A stretch of 64,000 nt of DNA from JACRLV01 sp045863555 (GTDB lineage Bacteria > Planctomycetota > Phycisphaerae > UBA1845 > Fen-1342): assembly GCA_045863555.1 (NCBI GenBank), contig BTUU01000022.1, positions 28,192 through 92,191 of the forward strand. Direction: 5' to 3'. Made by a program: the position numbers and the translations under genes. The notes beneath the pieces are model-generated. The model did no database searches, was not told the origin of the DNA, and saw nothing but the letters and a program-made list of their open reading frames with translations. Position 1 is the first letter of the stretch. Every line of letters starts with the position of its first letter. Below, piece after piece: positions 33,604-41,475 of this stretch.

Positions 33604-36360
33604 TCACTCGCATCGTGTGCCAAATGCACCGAGCACTTCCGTCAGGTCTGCCAGTGATACCTGGCCGTCGATCGTGACGTCGCCGTTCGCGGGCGACTCG
33701 TTGGCGGCGGGGACGCTGCCGAACGCGACCAGAACGCCGATCAGATCCTCGAGGCCGACTGCGCAATCTCCGTCGACGTCGCCGGTGCAGTGGTTGCCGG
33801 CCGCGCATTGGACAGGCGCAGGACCAAAGCGAGCGACCAGAATATCTTCACGCGAGAGCACGCTGGCTCCGCTTCCGACTAGGAATATTCCTCCATCCGG
33901 CCCGGGCACAGCCGTGTGATACGCGTTGCTGAATGGGCGCTCCACTTTCGTCGTTCGCCAATGCAGCGACCCCGCCGCGTCAAACCGCAGGGCATAGGCG
34001 TACGAGTCCTGAGTGTATCCCGCGTACCCGCCGGCGACATAAATCGAGGCGTCGTCCGAAACCAGAAGGTCCTTGGGCGCTTCGTCGCCCGCGAGACCAA
34101 CATAGCGATGGATCCAGCGGATATCGCCGCTCGTCGAGAGCTTTGCAACGATCGGATTGCGCGGCTGCGAGCCTTGACCCACTGCGTGGGCGGCGACAAC
34201 GACAAGATCGCCGTCTGTGGCCCAGTCGATTTTTTGTGCCCAATAGGTCCCGGGAGGCTCCGCGTCGATCTGCCGGACCCAGAGCAGTTCGCCCGTCGGC
34301 GAGTAGTGCAGCACGGCGGCGTAGCCCGGCAGGGTTGAGGTCGAGCCGACGCTGCCGATCACGAACGCTGCGCCGTCTTCGCACGTGACGCTGGCCGAGC
34401 CGCTGGTCGACTGTCCCGGCAGCGACCAGCGGTGCTCCCAGAGCAGGGTTCCATCGGGCCCAAACCGGTTCACCAGAAGCTGCGAAGGAGGCCGGGGCTC
34501 GGGAGGATTTCTCGGGGGCAAGAACGCGCCGACGAGCGTTGTGAGACCCGCGCCGTTCACGGATATGTATTCCCCCTGCTTCGGGACTGACCAAACAATC
34601 GAGCCGGTCGGGTCGATCTTGGTCAGGCGATGGTGGTAGGTAGAACTCCCATACTGGTTGAACTGCTCGCTAATGACGGTCACATAGGCATTGTCGAACT
34701 GATCCAGCACCGGCGCCGAGACATAGTCCGGCCCGCCGGGATACACGGGACAGCGCCTGTCGGAGAGCAGCTCTCCATCCGGCGAGAACCGCATGACGGT
34801 CGGGTCGAAGTACGCGTCGGCTCCCGAGGCCAGCCCGCTGACGACCGGGCGCCCCGCAGAATCGAGCGCGACGCCGCGTGGCGACGATCTGCCCGTTGGG
34901 AACAGCAGCCGGCGCCAGAGGATTGTCCCATCCGGGCCGATCCGCGTCAGCGAGCCGTCGTTCCAAATCTCCTCCGTGAGCACATACAACCCGCCCGCGC
35001 CGTCAGATACGGCCCCGCGGAGCGCTTCATCGCGGCCGACCTGGCTGCTCAGCGCAGTAATCCACTGCGGCTCGCCGCCCGACGCAAACCGCGTCAGACG
35101 CGGTGCGGGGCTATCCACGAGCACCGCTGCAATATCGCCGGCAGGATGGAGCGCGACCGCGCCGATGGTGTCTCCAAAATACGCGCCGCTCGAATACTGC
35201 CATTCGTCGAGCAGCACGCCGCCCGCCGAGTAATGCTGCACGACCACCGGGCGAGATACGTTCGCACGCGGGGCATTACCTATCGTGCGGACGCTTCCAT
35301 CGGCCGCGACGGCCAGCCTGGTGAGGGTCGACGACCCGATGTCGCCGCTGGACAAGGCCGCCCACGATCGACCCGCGGCGTCATAGCGCGCCAGGAAGAG
35401 TTCGGCGAATCCGGTGGCCGGGTCGCGCCGGGATCCGCCGGCGTAGACGGCCTGCCTGTCTCGATCGATCTCGGTGGATTGGAAATCGATCGTCGAGGTC
35501 GGAATATCGACAATGTCCTGCCACAGGAACTGGCCCTGAGAATTCAGCATGAGAGCCAACGGCATGGATGAATTATCCGGGACCAGCAACCGCTTCCCGA
35601 ACACGAACGCCCGGTCGTCGTCGTCGACCACCAGCTTCTGCACAATGTAGCGCTCACTGCCAGCGGCGTTGATGCGCTGCGCGTATCGAAGGTCGCCGCC
35701 TGCCGAAAGCCGCAGGATCACGATGTCCGTCGGACTCGTCGGCAGAAGCCTGCTCGTAATACCGGCGTAGATGTCGCCGGTGTCCGTCATCCACACCGCG
35801 TCGCCGTTGTCGTATCCCTCGGTCCGCGATGTGTAGACGTGTTCCCAAAGCGGCGTACCGTCTCCGTCGTAGCTGCGAACCACGGCGGCATTATCCCGGC
35901 TGGTTACGAGTGCGATTGCGCCGTCATCGCTGATGTGCAAGTGCAGTGTACGGCGCCAGTCAGCCACGGCCGGATCGGTACGGCGACTGACGAGCCGACC
36001 CTCCGGATTGAGCCGGGCGATCGTGAAGCCGCCGTCTCCCATACCGGCAATCAGGAGATCGCCGCCCGTGAGGAGCGCGGCCTTCAGCGGAGTTTGCAGA
36101 TCCGAGTACCAGAGCCCCTCGTTCCATGTCCACAGCAGGTTGCCGGAGGGGTCGACCTTCCAGGCGACCCACGACCGGACATTTGTCCCGGCGACGAAGG
36201 TGTTTCCGTCCGAGTCGACGACCGCGGCGGACGCACGGTTCGATACCGGTACCGGGTCATCGATCCGAAGTTCCCAAAGGCGCTCCTGGGCCGCAGCAAT
36301 CGAGGCCGTGAGCTGAATGACGATGAACCACGCTGGCCGTTTCCGGAGATGACGAAACAT
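33604..36360 (-). CDS. Large secreted beta-propeller protein with C-terminal dockerin
   Basis: 918 residues. A signal peptide (AWFIVIQLTASIAAAQ) is followed by many repeats of the type DSDGNTFVAGTNVRSWVAWKVDPSGNLLW, each with a Gly/Asp-rich turn and a W or L strand, as in SBBP/delta-60 beta-propeller proteins. At least a dozen such units are visible, enough for two propellers. The C-terminal 60 residues are a dockerin: GDVDGDCAVGLEDLIGVLVAFG and GDVTIDGQVSLADLTEVLGAFG. ATG 36360 is in a good context for secretion. It lies alone between convergent aspS and the following spacer. Family function is unproven; extracellular, possibly matrix or substrate binding. Confidence 0.85.
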   Translation of the reverse strand: MFRHLRKRPAWFIVIQLTASIAAAQERLWELRIDDPVPVSNRASAAVVDSDGNTFVAGTNVRSWVAWKVDPSGNLLWTWNEGLWYSDLQTPLKAALLTGGDLLIAGMGDGGFTIARLNPEGRLVSRRTDPAVADWRRTLHLHISDDGAIALVTSRDNAAVVRSYDGDGTPLWEHVYTSRTEGYDNGDAVWMTDTGDIYAGITSRLLPTSPTDIVILRLSAGGDLRYAQRINAAGSERYIVQKLVVDDDDRAFVFGKRLLVPDNSSMPLALMLNSQGQFLWQDIVDIPTSTIDFQSTEIDRDRQAVYAGGSRRDPATGFAELFLARYDAAGRSWAALSSGDIGSSTLTRLAVAADGSVRTIGNAPRANVSRPVVVQHYSAGGVLLDEWQYSSGAYFGDTIGAVALHPAGDIAAVLVDSPAPRLTRFASGGEPQWITALSSQVGRDEALRGAVSDGAGGLYVLTEEIWNDGSLTRIGPDGTILWRRLLFPTGRSSPRGVALDSAGRPVVSGLASGADAYFDPTVMRFSPDGELLSDRRCPVYPGGPDYVSAPVLDQFDNAYVTVISEQFNQYGSSTYHHRLTKIDPTGSIVWSVPKQGEYISVNGAGLTTLVGAFLPPRNPPEPRPPSQLLVNRFGPDGTLLWEHRWSLPGQSTSGSASVTCEDGAAFVIGSVGSTSTLPGYAAVLHYSPTGELLWVRQIDAEPPGTYWAQKIDWATDGDLVVVAAHAVGQGSQPRNPIVAKLSTSGDIRWIHRYVGLAGDEAPKDLLVSDDASIYVAGGYAGYTQDSYAYALRFDAAGSLHWRTTKVERPFSNAYHTAVPGPDGGIFLVGSGASVLSREDILVARFGPAPVQCAAGNHCTGDVDGDCAVGLEDLIGVLVAFGSVPAANESPANGDVTIDGQVSLADLTEVLGAFGTRCE

Positions 36361-36407
36361 CTCGGCACCTCACAGGCATGCGATTCCGTTGGAATTGAGC
36401 GATACCA

Positions 36408-36689
36408 GTGCACGATATCGCGCTTGCCGTGCGACGCAAACTCCGCCTTGGCGCCCGGAGAGCGGTCGATCGATTCCGCCGGCTCCGTTTCAGCGTCGTA
36501 CCGGCTGAGTCTACGGCTCCAATGCGCGCGGTGACGCCATCACCGTCATCGATTGCCGTCACGGGAGAGACCTCGGTCGACCTGCACTCGATCTATCCGC
36601 TGACGCTCGAACTGCACCGCCTCGCGCTGAAGCACAACGGGGAATTTGTCGGTTGGGGGTGTTTTCCGGTGCTGCCGCCTGAGAAGTAA
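36408..36689 (+). pseudogene. Possible remnant of an RraB-like gene (C-terminal fragment)
   Basis: A 93-codon frame. Its last 40 residues (LHSIYPLTLELHRLALKHNG followed by EFVGWGCFP) resemble the end of RraB-type RNase E inhibitor proteins, which close with a GGEYDGWGCPV-like segment. The first half is Arg-rich and nondescript, so only the 3' end of a gene may be preserved. Weak evidence; it could also be noncoding. Confidence 0.3.
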
Positions 36690-36702
36690 CCGTCCTCGCA
36701 AC

Positions 36703-36775
36703 TCCGCCGGGATGGAATCGAACCATCGACTTGCAGCTTATAAGGCTGCCGTTCTTACCACTGAACTACCGGCGG
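36703..36775 (-). tRNA. tRNA with anticodon UAU (isoleucine AUA)
   Basis: A complete 73-nt cloverleaf: acceptor CCGCCGG/CCGGCGG (7 bp perfect), D-stem GTTC/GAAC, anticodon stem GCAGC/GCTGC with loop CTTATAA, variable loop AAGTC, T-arm GATGG-TTCGATT-CCATC, discriminator A. CCA is not encoded. Anticodon UAU would read AUA/AUG-box Ile codons. Most bacteria read AUA with a CAU tRNA modified to lysidine, so UAU is uncommon, and the C1-G72 pair is unusual for tRNA-Ile. Its identity is therefore uncertain although the fold is perfect. Confidence 0.85.
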
Positions 36776-37259
36776 CTTGAGACGGTCTTAGCACCTGAAT
36801 GCAAGCTGTTCTTTCATCTACGCGCTGTGCAGGGTTGAGTTCGGGATTCTGGCGAGGAGTCGATATTCGAGTCCGAGGCGGGAGTGAGAGGCTCTCCCGC
36901 GCCGCGAGTGAAGTCCTCGCTGGCGCTTCGGGCTCGGATTCCGGAGTCCATGCCAAAATGTCAAACTGCACCCTCCGCGGTTCCTGATGCCGGTCGGCCG
37001 ACCGGCGTGTATCCGGGGCTCCTCCGTTCCCTGCGTTGCGGTTCGGAAGGTTTGCGAGCGGGCGGCCCGCGCGCCCGCGACTCGGGAAGGTTATCGGAAG
37101 GATGCCGGCGAGAGTGTCTCGGTGGTGAACTTTTCTTCGGGCCGAGAAGAAATCGACGCAGGTCGGTGCCTACGATGAATGGGCACAGAGCGCCGAGTCC
37201 GCCGCTCTGCACGTCCAGGGAATTCGCTGCGCGTTGGCCGCAGTGAGGGGAACTGTTCC
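36776..37259. other. 484-bp spacer upstream of a PEP-CTERM gene
   Basis: No convincing gene. It holds an 18-bp perfect palindrome GCCGGTCGGCCGACCGGC at 36989-37006. The promoter of the PEP-CTERM gene is presumably in the right part. Confidence 0.5.
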
Positions 37260-37958
37260 ATGAAGAATCTACAACCGCTGGTGCGGCAGGGGTTTGGCGT
37301 CGCGCTGTGTGCGGCCGGGCTGGGCCTGGCCCCGGTGACGGCGACGGCCGATACGATCATCGAATTCACGGGCATGAATCTCGTTTACAACGGCTCGTCG
37401 CTCGTCGACGCGGGTTCCGCGGCCGGCGGCGTGCGAAATCCGACGGACGCCGATGCGCTGGCCACGGTGGATTTCTTCAGCAACGGCAGTCTGGTCGGCT
37501 CGCTGGATTCCGACATTTCGCTGGACATCCTGATCCCCGACGTGGTGAACATCCCGGCCGGGGCGAACGTCCACTATCAGCAGACGACGCCGGGAAATCC
37601 GGGGTTCTTCGACCTGCTGATCGGGACGTCGCCGCTGGCGTCGGAGTTTCTGCAGCTCGACCTTGAGAATGTCAGCATCGTCTACAGCGATATTTCGGGC
37701 CTGGCGCGGTTCACGTTCGGGGCGGCGATCGCGGAGAGCAGCAGCCAGAATCTGCCGTTCGGGCTGACGATGACCGATCCGATCACGGTATCGTTCTCGG
37801 CACAGGTCGATCCGGCGACGCTGACGAGCGCGGGCGGGTTCATCACGGGTTTTGAGGCGTTCGGCACGGGCGAATTCGCGGAAGCGATCCCTGAGCCGGC
37901 CTCGCTGGCCCTGCTCATGCTCGGCGCGGCGGCCGGGCTGCGGCGTCGAAGCGCGTAA
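37260..37958 (+). CDS. PEP-CTERM sorting domain protein
   Basis: 232 residues with an N-terminal signal peptide (VALCAAGLGLAPVTATAD) and a C-terminal IPEPASLALLMLGAAAGLRRR segment: PEP motif, membrane helix and Arg cluster, the exosortase sorting tag. The middle is a beta-rich, Ser/Asp/Leu-rich domain with IIEFTGMNLVYNGSSLVDAG and no known fold. ATG 37260 has GAGGGG about 9 nt upstream. Proteins of this kind are exported, cleaved and probably joined to exopolysaccharide. It faces a second PEP-CTERM gene convergently. Confidence 0.85.
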   Translation: MKNLQPLVRQGFGVALCAAGLGLAPVTATADTIIEFTGMNLVYNGSSLVDAGSAAGGVRNPTDADALATVDFFSNGSLVGSLDSDISLDILIPDVVNIPAGANVHYQQTTPGNPGFFDLLIGTSPLASEFLQLDLENVSIVYSDISGLARFTFGAAIAESSSQNLPFGLTMTDPITVSFSAQVDPATLTSAGGFITGFEAFGTGEFAEAIPEPASLALLMLGAAAGLRRRSA

Positions 37959-37992
37959 CGCCCTTTTTTCAAACAAACGGATTGCCGGCGAG

Positions 37993-38030
37993 AGAGGCGT
38001 CGGATCACGATCTCGTGGCCCGACGCCTCT
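37993..38030. terminator. Hairpin terminator between convergent PEP-CTERM genes
   Basis: 11-bp perfect arms AGAGGCGTCGG / CCGACGCCTCT with a 16-nt loop, 35 bp after the stop codon of the forward gene. A run of T precedes it on the forward side, which fits termination of both genes. Confidence 0.7.
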
Positions 38031-38110
38031 TGCGATCACAATCGCGGCTGCACGATCTGCCCGGCGCGGCGATGGCTCCCAGAAGCCGGGCCATGGACCG
38101 TGCAGAGGGG

Positions 38111-38902
38111 TCAGCGGCGGCGCAGCCCCCGCAGCGCCGCCCCTGCCATCAACAGCCCGAAGGCGGATGCCGGCTCGGGCACGATCGTGATCGTCGCGAT
38201 CAGCTCCCCGCGCACCAGCGGATCGGTCAGCGGACCGATCGGCGTCTGCACGCCGACGAGCGAGGCCAGGTACGCGTCGATGCCTGCCGACGAGTACATC
38301 AGATGCACGACGCCGTTTTCATCGGCGCCGGCCGTCGCGTCCTGGCCGACGATGAACGCGGGGCCGTTCAAGGCGTCGTTGACTTCCGTGCCTGCGTCCC
38401 AGATTCCGTCGCTGAAGACCTGGATCGTCCGCGGGCCGAGGAAGTTCCCCGCGGCGTCGAAGATCTCGACGCCCATGGGAGCGTCATTGCCGAAGAAGAA
38501 ATCGTTCGACGGGACGAGCATCGAGGCGTACGAGAAATAGCGGTTTGTCGCGCCGTCGCCCGCGTCGAACATCATCGACGCGGATTCACCCGGGGTGAAC
38601 GGGGGCAGCGCGTCGCCCGATGCGATCAGGCCCGCGACGCCGGATGCGCCGCTGGCTGCGAATTCCATGCCGAGCGCGGCGGCGTTGGCGAGTTCCGCGA
38701 CGTTCTCGATTCCCATGGCCGCGGCGCTGCCGGCGTCGAATGCGTCGAACGATCCGTCGTGAAACGCGAACCAGACGGGCGAAAACGTGAACCCGCCTGT
38801 CGGCTGGTTGTTCGTCACGCTGATCATCACGTCGGATGCGCTCGCGACCCCCGGAAAGGCGGCCAGCGCGGCCGCGGAAAGAAAACCGATTCCCCTTCGC
38901 AT
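38111..38902 (-). CDS. Spondin_N-domain PEP-CTERM protein
   Basis: 263 residues. The signal peptide (RRGIGFLSAAALAAFPGVASASD) is followed by a Spondin_N-like domain: VMISVTNNQPTGGFTFSPVWFAFHDGSFDAFDAGSAAA, IENVAELANAAAL, and FTPGESASMMFDAGD. Bacterial Spondin_N proteins are extracellular and of unknown function. The C-terminus VPEPASAFGLLMAGAALRGLRRR is a PEP-CTERM tag. ATG 38902 has AAGGAG 6 nt upstream and is preferred over the upstream ATG at 38980. With the convergent neighbour it forms a small cluster of exosortase substrates; no exosortase gene is in the window. Confidence 0.85.
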   Translation of the reverse strand: MRRGIGFLSAAALAAFPGVASASDVMISVTNNQPTGGFTFSPVWFAFHDGSFDAFDAGSAAAMGIENVAELANAAALGMEFAASGASGVAGLIASGDALPPFTPGESASMMFDAGDGATNRYFSYASMLVPSNDFFFGNDAPMGVEIFDAAGNFLGPRTIQVFSDGIWDAGTEVNDALNGPAFIVGQDATAGADENGVVHLMYSSAGIDAYLASLVGVQTPIGPLTDPLVRGELIATITIVPEPASAFGLLMAGAALRGLRRR

Positions 38903-39075
38903 GATGTCTCCTTGTGTGATGAAGCCGGACGACACGCCCGGTGCTCGACATTGGTCGAACGTCGCTTCGATCCCTTTCAACGGAGCCGGGAAAAAACACG
39001 GTTCATCGAAACATTCGACCCCCCGAATTCGCGTTCGCTACGGATGCGAGAATCTGCGCATTCTTCACGGGTTTC

Positions 39076-39103
39076 TTGATTTCGAAGAATTGCGCGCTAG
39101 ACT
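39076..39103 (+). promoter_or_regulatory. Candidate sigma70-type promoter
   Basis: TTGATT (39076-39081) and TAGACT (39098-39103) with a 16-nt spacer, about 10 bp before the start of the short transcript described next. Both boxes keep most consensus bases; no experimental support. Confidence 0.45.
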
Positions 39104-39109
39104 GTGGGC

Positions 39110-39253
39110 ATGTGGAGTGAAGCGATGACCTTGAACGCACGCGTCGGCGGCCTGCTTAGCCTGCCCGAAGGAGGACCCGCCTAGACCGCGCGCATGTGTA
39201 CTGACGACTCGCGAGGCCCCGGCGGATTTCAGAACCGCCGGGTTTTTTGTTTT
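39110..39253 (+). ncRNA. Candidate small RNA or leader transcript ending in a strong terminator
   Basis: Between a promoter-like motif and an intrinsic terminator lies about 140 nt with nested complementary segments (GGCGG/CCGCC arms near 39151 and 39176). It includes a 24-codon frame from ATG 39110 to TAG 39184 (MWSEAMTLNARVGGLL start). The unit could be a small RNA, a leader peptide or a microprotein gene. It is not recognised as SRP RNA, 6S RNA or a known riboswitch. Confidence 0.4.
39218..39253 (+). terminator. Rho-independent terminator
   Basis: 8-bp perfect GC stem CCCGGCGG / CCGCCGGG with a 9-nt loop, followed directly by TTTTTTGTTTT. It is the clearest intrinsic terminator in the window and ends the short transcript upstream of the tRNA array. 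Confidence 0.88.
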
Positions 39254-39310
39254 GCGGCGGCGGGAACCGTTCCGAAGGAACGCGGAGCACGGTGTCGGCA
39301 GTGCGGGGTC

Positions 39311-39334
39311 GTCTCCGCACTGTCGTGCGGAGAC
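39311..39334 (+). repeat. 10-bp-stem hairpin just upstream of the tRNA array
   Basis: Arms GTCTCCGCAC / GTGCGGAGAC with loop TGTC, ending 5 bp before the first tRNA. It could aid 5' processing of the precursor or be another spacer hairpin. Confidence 0.6.
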
Positions 39335-39339
39335 GCTAT

Positions 39340-39413
39340 GGCCAGATGGCCCAACTGGCAGAGGCGCAGCGATCAGAACGCTGTCGGTGTGGGTTCGAGT
39401 CCCACTCTGGCCA
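39340..39413 (+). tRNA. tRNA-like gene, anticodon CAG (Leu), short variable loop
   Basis: A 74-nt cloverleaf: acceptor GGCCAGA/TCTGGCC, D-arm GCC/GGC with GG in the loop, anticodon stem CAGCG/CGCTG with loop ATCAGAA, variable loop TCGGT (5 nt), T-arm GTGGG-TTCGAGT-CCCAC, discriminator A. CCA is not encoded. The anticodon CAG is leucine, but bacterial tRNA-Leu normally has a long (class II) variable arm, which is missing here. The 3-bp D-stem is of the kind seen in Leu/Ser tRNAs. Confidence 0.82.
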
Positions 39414-39419
39414 AATTGC

Positions 39420-39492
39420 GGCCGGGTAGCCCAATGGAAGAGGCGCTCGATTCAAGATCGAGCCGTTGAGGGTTCGAATCCCTCCCCGGTCA
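39420..39492 (+). tRNA. tRNA-like gene, anticodon CAA (Leu), short variable loop
   Basis: A 73-nt cloverleaf, 6 bp after the previous one: acceptor GGCCGGG/CCCGGTC (one G-U), D-arm GCC/GGC, anticodon stem CTCGA/TCGAG with loop TTCAAGA, variable loop CCGTT, T-arm GAGGG-TTCGAAT-CCCTC, discriminator A. Anticodon CAA (Leu, UUG) combined with a class I variable loop, as in its neighbour. Confidence 0.82.
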
Positions 39493-39504
39493 TGGTGTGC
39501 GCAG

Positions 39505-39579
39505 GCGGCGATAGCCCAATCGGCAGGAGGCACGAGGTCGAGGGCCTCGGCAGTGTGGGTTCGAATCCCACTCGCCGCA
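39505..39579 (+). tRNA. tRNA-like gene, anticodon GAG (Leu), short variable loop, C33
   Basis: A 75-nt cloverleaf: acceptor GCGGCGA/TCGCCGC (perfect), D-arm GCC/GGC, anticodon stem CGAGG/CCTCG with loop TCGAGGG, variable loop GCAGT, T-arm GTGGG-TTCGAAT-CCCAC, discriminator A. Anticodon GAG (Leu). Position 33 is C instead of the nearly universal U, which may affect decoding. It ends 2 bp before the convergent anti-sigma gene. Confidence 0.78.
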
Positions 39580-39581
39580 GT

Positions 39582-39863
39582 TCAGGGAAGATTGCCGGAG
39601 ATCCGCTCGCGCGCCTCCGCACTCAGGCGCAGCGATCGCGGCGGCTCGACCGTCAGCCAGCGCGACTGGGCGGCGCGGAGCGCGTCGCGCAGTGCCGCGA
39701 CCTGGCTGCGGAAACGGCGGCAGGAATTGCAGTAGAGGGTGTGGAACCGGTACGCCGCGCGCTCGGGCCAGCCGAGCGGCTCGTCGAGATCGCGCGAGAT
39801 CAACTCGCTCATGCCGTGGCACGGGCGGTTCAGTAGCGCGAAGAATCGCAGAATCCCACGCAC
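39582..39863 (-). CDS. Zinc-finger anti-sigma factor-like protein
   Basis: 93 residues. It carries a zf-HC2-type pattern: PCHGMSELISRDLDEPL near the N-terminus and YRFHTLYCNSCRRF around 38-51, giving His-x3-Cys-x2-Cys ligands. There is no transmembrane helix, so it is a short soluble anti-sigma or an anti-sigma domain only. GTG 39863 has AGGAGA 5 nt upstream. It lies 31 bp downstream of the ECF sigma gene on the same strand, the usual order for a cognate pair. Confidence 0.78.
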   Translation of the reverse strand: MRGILRFFALLNRPCHGMSELISRDLDEPLGWPERAAYRFHTLYCNSCRRFRSQVAALRDALRAAQSRWLTVEPPRSLRLSAEARERISGNLP

Positions 39864-39894
39864 GCCGGTCTCTCCTCTTCCTCAATGGCGGGCG

Positions 39895-40479
39895 TCAGTT
39901 TGCGAACCAGTTCGCCTCAAGACAGCCGCGCAGCCGAATCCTCGCCCGATGCAGCAGCGTCCAGAAATTGGTCGGCGTCAGGTCGAGCTGCTTGCACAAA
40001 TCCGCGCCGTCGACATCGCTCAGCTCGCGCTCGCTGAACAGGAACACCAGGCGCGGCGGGAGTTCCTCGAGGCACTGACGCAGCACCTCCCAGAATTCCG
40101 CCGCCTCGCACGCCGCGTCAGGCGCGCTCTTCCATGAGCGGGGCGCCAGTTTCCAGAGACCGCGCTCCGAAAACGTCGCGCCGACCACGGGATCGGCGCC
40201 GCTCTCTTCACGCTCGCGGGCGGTCCGGCGGTATTGGTCGATCAACTTGTGCTTGAGAATGCCCGTCAGCCAGGTTCGTTCGGACGAGTCGCCCCGGAAG
40301 CGCGACCGCGCTTCCCACGCGGCCAGCAACGTGTCCTGCACGAGGTCCTCGGCCGCGGCCGGATCCGCCGTCCGCGTCAGCGCATAGGCGTAGAGGGCGT
40401 CGCCGTGCCGCTGCAACCAGGCACGAGGGTCGGCGTGCGATGATCCGGACGCTGTTTCCTGCATGCCGCCCTGGGTCAT
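39895..40479 (-). CDS. ECF-type RNA polymerase sigma factor
   Basis: About 194 residues. Region 2 is visible as ALYAYALTRTADPAAAEDLVQDTLLAAWEARSRFRGDSSERTWLTGILKHKLIDQYR, and region 4 as ELPPRLVFLFSERELSDVDGADLCKQLDLTPTNFWTLLHRARIRLRGCL. The LTPTNFWTLLHRARIRLR segment is the SigE-like promoter -35 recognition helix of a group with a zinc-finger anti-sigma partner, which lies downstream. ATG 40479 is used; ATG 40464 is also possible. Upstream codons to 40560 look non-coding. Confidence 0.88.
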   Translation of the reverse strand: MTQGGMQETASGSSHADPRAWLQRHGDALYAYALTRTADPAAAEDLVQDTLLAAWEARSRFRGDSSERTWLTGILKHKLIDQYRRTAREREESGADPVVGATFSERGLWKLAPRSWKSAPDAACEAAEFWEVLRQCLEELPPRLVFLFSERELSDVDGADLCKQLDLTPTNFWTLLHRARIRLRGCLEANWFAN

Positions 40480-40725
40480 TTTCCTGATCCTACGCGGACT
40501 GCACGGCGTTGGCCGGGCCGGTCCCGGAAGTCTGTCGCGGGCGAGGCCGCGGCCTTGCACTCAATTGAAAAAAAAAAAGAGCTCGCGGGCCGGAGATTTC
40601 TCGGCGCGGCCATGAAAATCAATGCGCGGCCGAAGGGCGGCGAGCTTGTCGGTGACGGGATTGGGGCGAGTCACCGGGCATTGAGGTGGTCTGCGAGCGG
40701 TTCGTCAGGGCCGCCATGCTCGATC

Positions 40726-41130
40726 TCATTCCAGACTGGTCGGCGCCGGTTCCGAGCGGGGCAATGCCGCGTATGCCCACGCGAAGAGCGCCGCCATGGC
40801 CGCGTCGATAAGGACGAACACCTTCCAGACGCCGGGGATCCCGCTGGCGATCCAATGCCCGCCGGCCACACCGCAGTATGCCACCTTCAAAAGAATGCCA
40901 TACAGGATCAGCGTGCGGGTCGTGGCAGGCCCGTGCGCGATGTGCAGGAACATCAGCGCGAAGATCAGCAGCAATGCCGCCGGGAACTGCACATACGCGA
41001 CATGATTCGGCGGGGCGACGTTGATGAACTGGAACACGGACAGCGGCGCCACAAGGAACAGCAGGCCGAGTACGCCGTCATAGAATGCCGCCAACCAAAA
41101 CAAGGGCGGCACCCACCGGGGTGAATTCAT
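40726..41130 (-). CDS. Four-helix membrane protein of unknown function
   Basis: 134 residues with four hydrophobic helices: PPLFWLAAFYDGVLGLLFLVAP, PAALLLIFALMFLHIA, LILYGILLKVAYCGVAGGHW and VWKVFVLIDAAMAALFAWAYAAL. No conserved motif recognised, though the topology resembles small DUF-type inner membrane proteins found in many Gram-negatives. ATG 41130 has GGAGG 7 nt upstream, so the start is well supported and the 16 codons before it are dropped. It stands alone between spacers. Confidence 0.75.
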   Translation of the reverse strand: MNSPRWVPPLFWLAAFYDGVLGLLFLVAPLSVFQFINVAPPNHVAYVQFPAALLLIFALMFLHIAHGPATTRTLILYGILLKVAYCGVAGGHWIASGIPGVWKVFVLIDAAMAALFAWAYAALPRSEPAPTSLE

Positions 41131-41475
41131 GACATGGCCTCCGTGTCTGGTCGGGCGCAGGCGCTCCGTTCGCTTCACGCACCGACGCAGCCGTGCAGGC
41201 TACACGATTGGAGACTTCGAAACTCGCGTGGGCTCGAATTCCGCCGGCGCGGGGCCGGCCAAGGGGCAGGCGCATCCTCGCGTTTTACTTGACCTGGTCG
41301 GCCTACCAACCGGGTCGAATCACGTTCGAGCGACGGACTACCAGGAACCGTGCAGCAGACCGCGGCACAGGCTTCCGCACTCTTGCAGACGGGTCGGAAC
41401 CGACGAAGCTCCGGGCGAGCCGCCGGGCATGGAATCGGTCTCGGGCCGATTCGTGACGCCCGATGCCGGCGAGTC
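41131..41475. other. 345-bp spacer
   Basis: No convincing gene, RNA or repeat seen. It separates two reverse-strand genes. Base composition is moderately GC-rich without tract structure. Confidence 0.5.
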
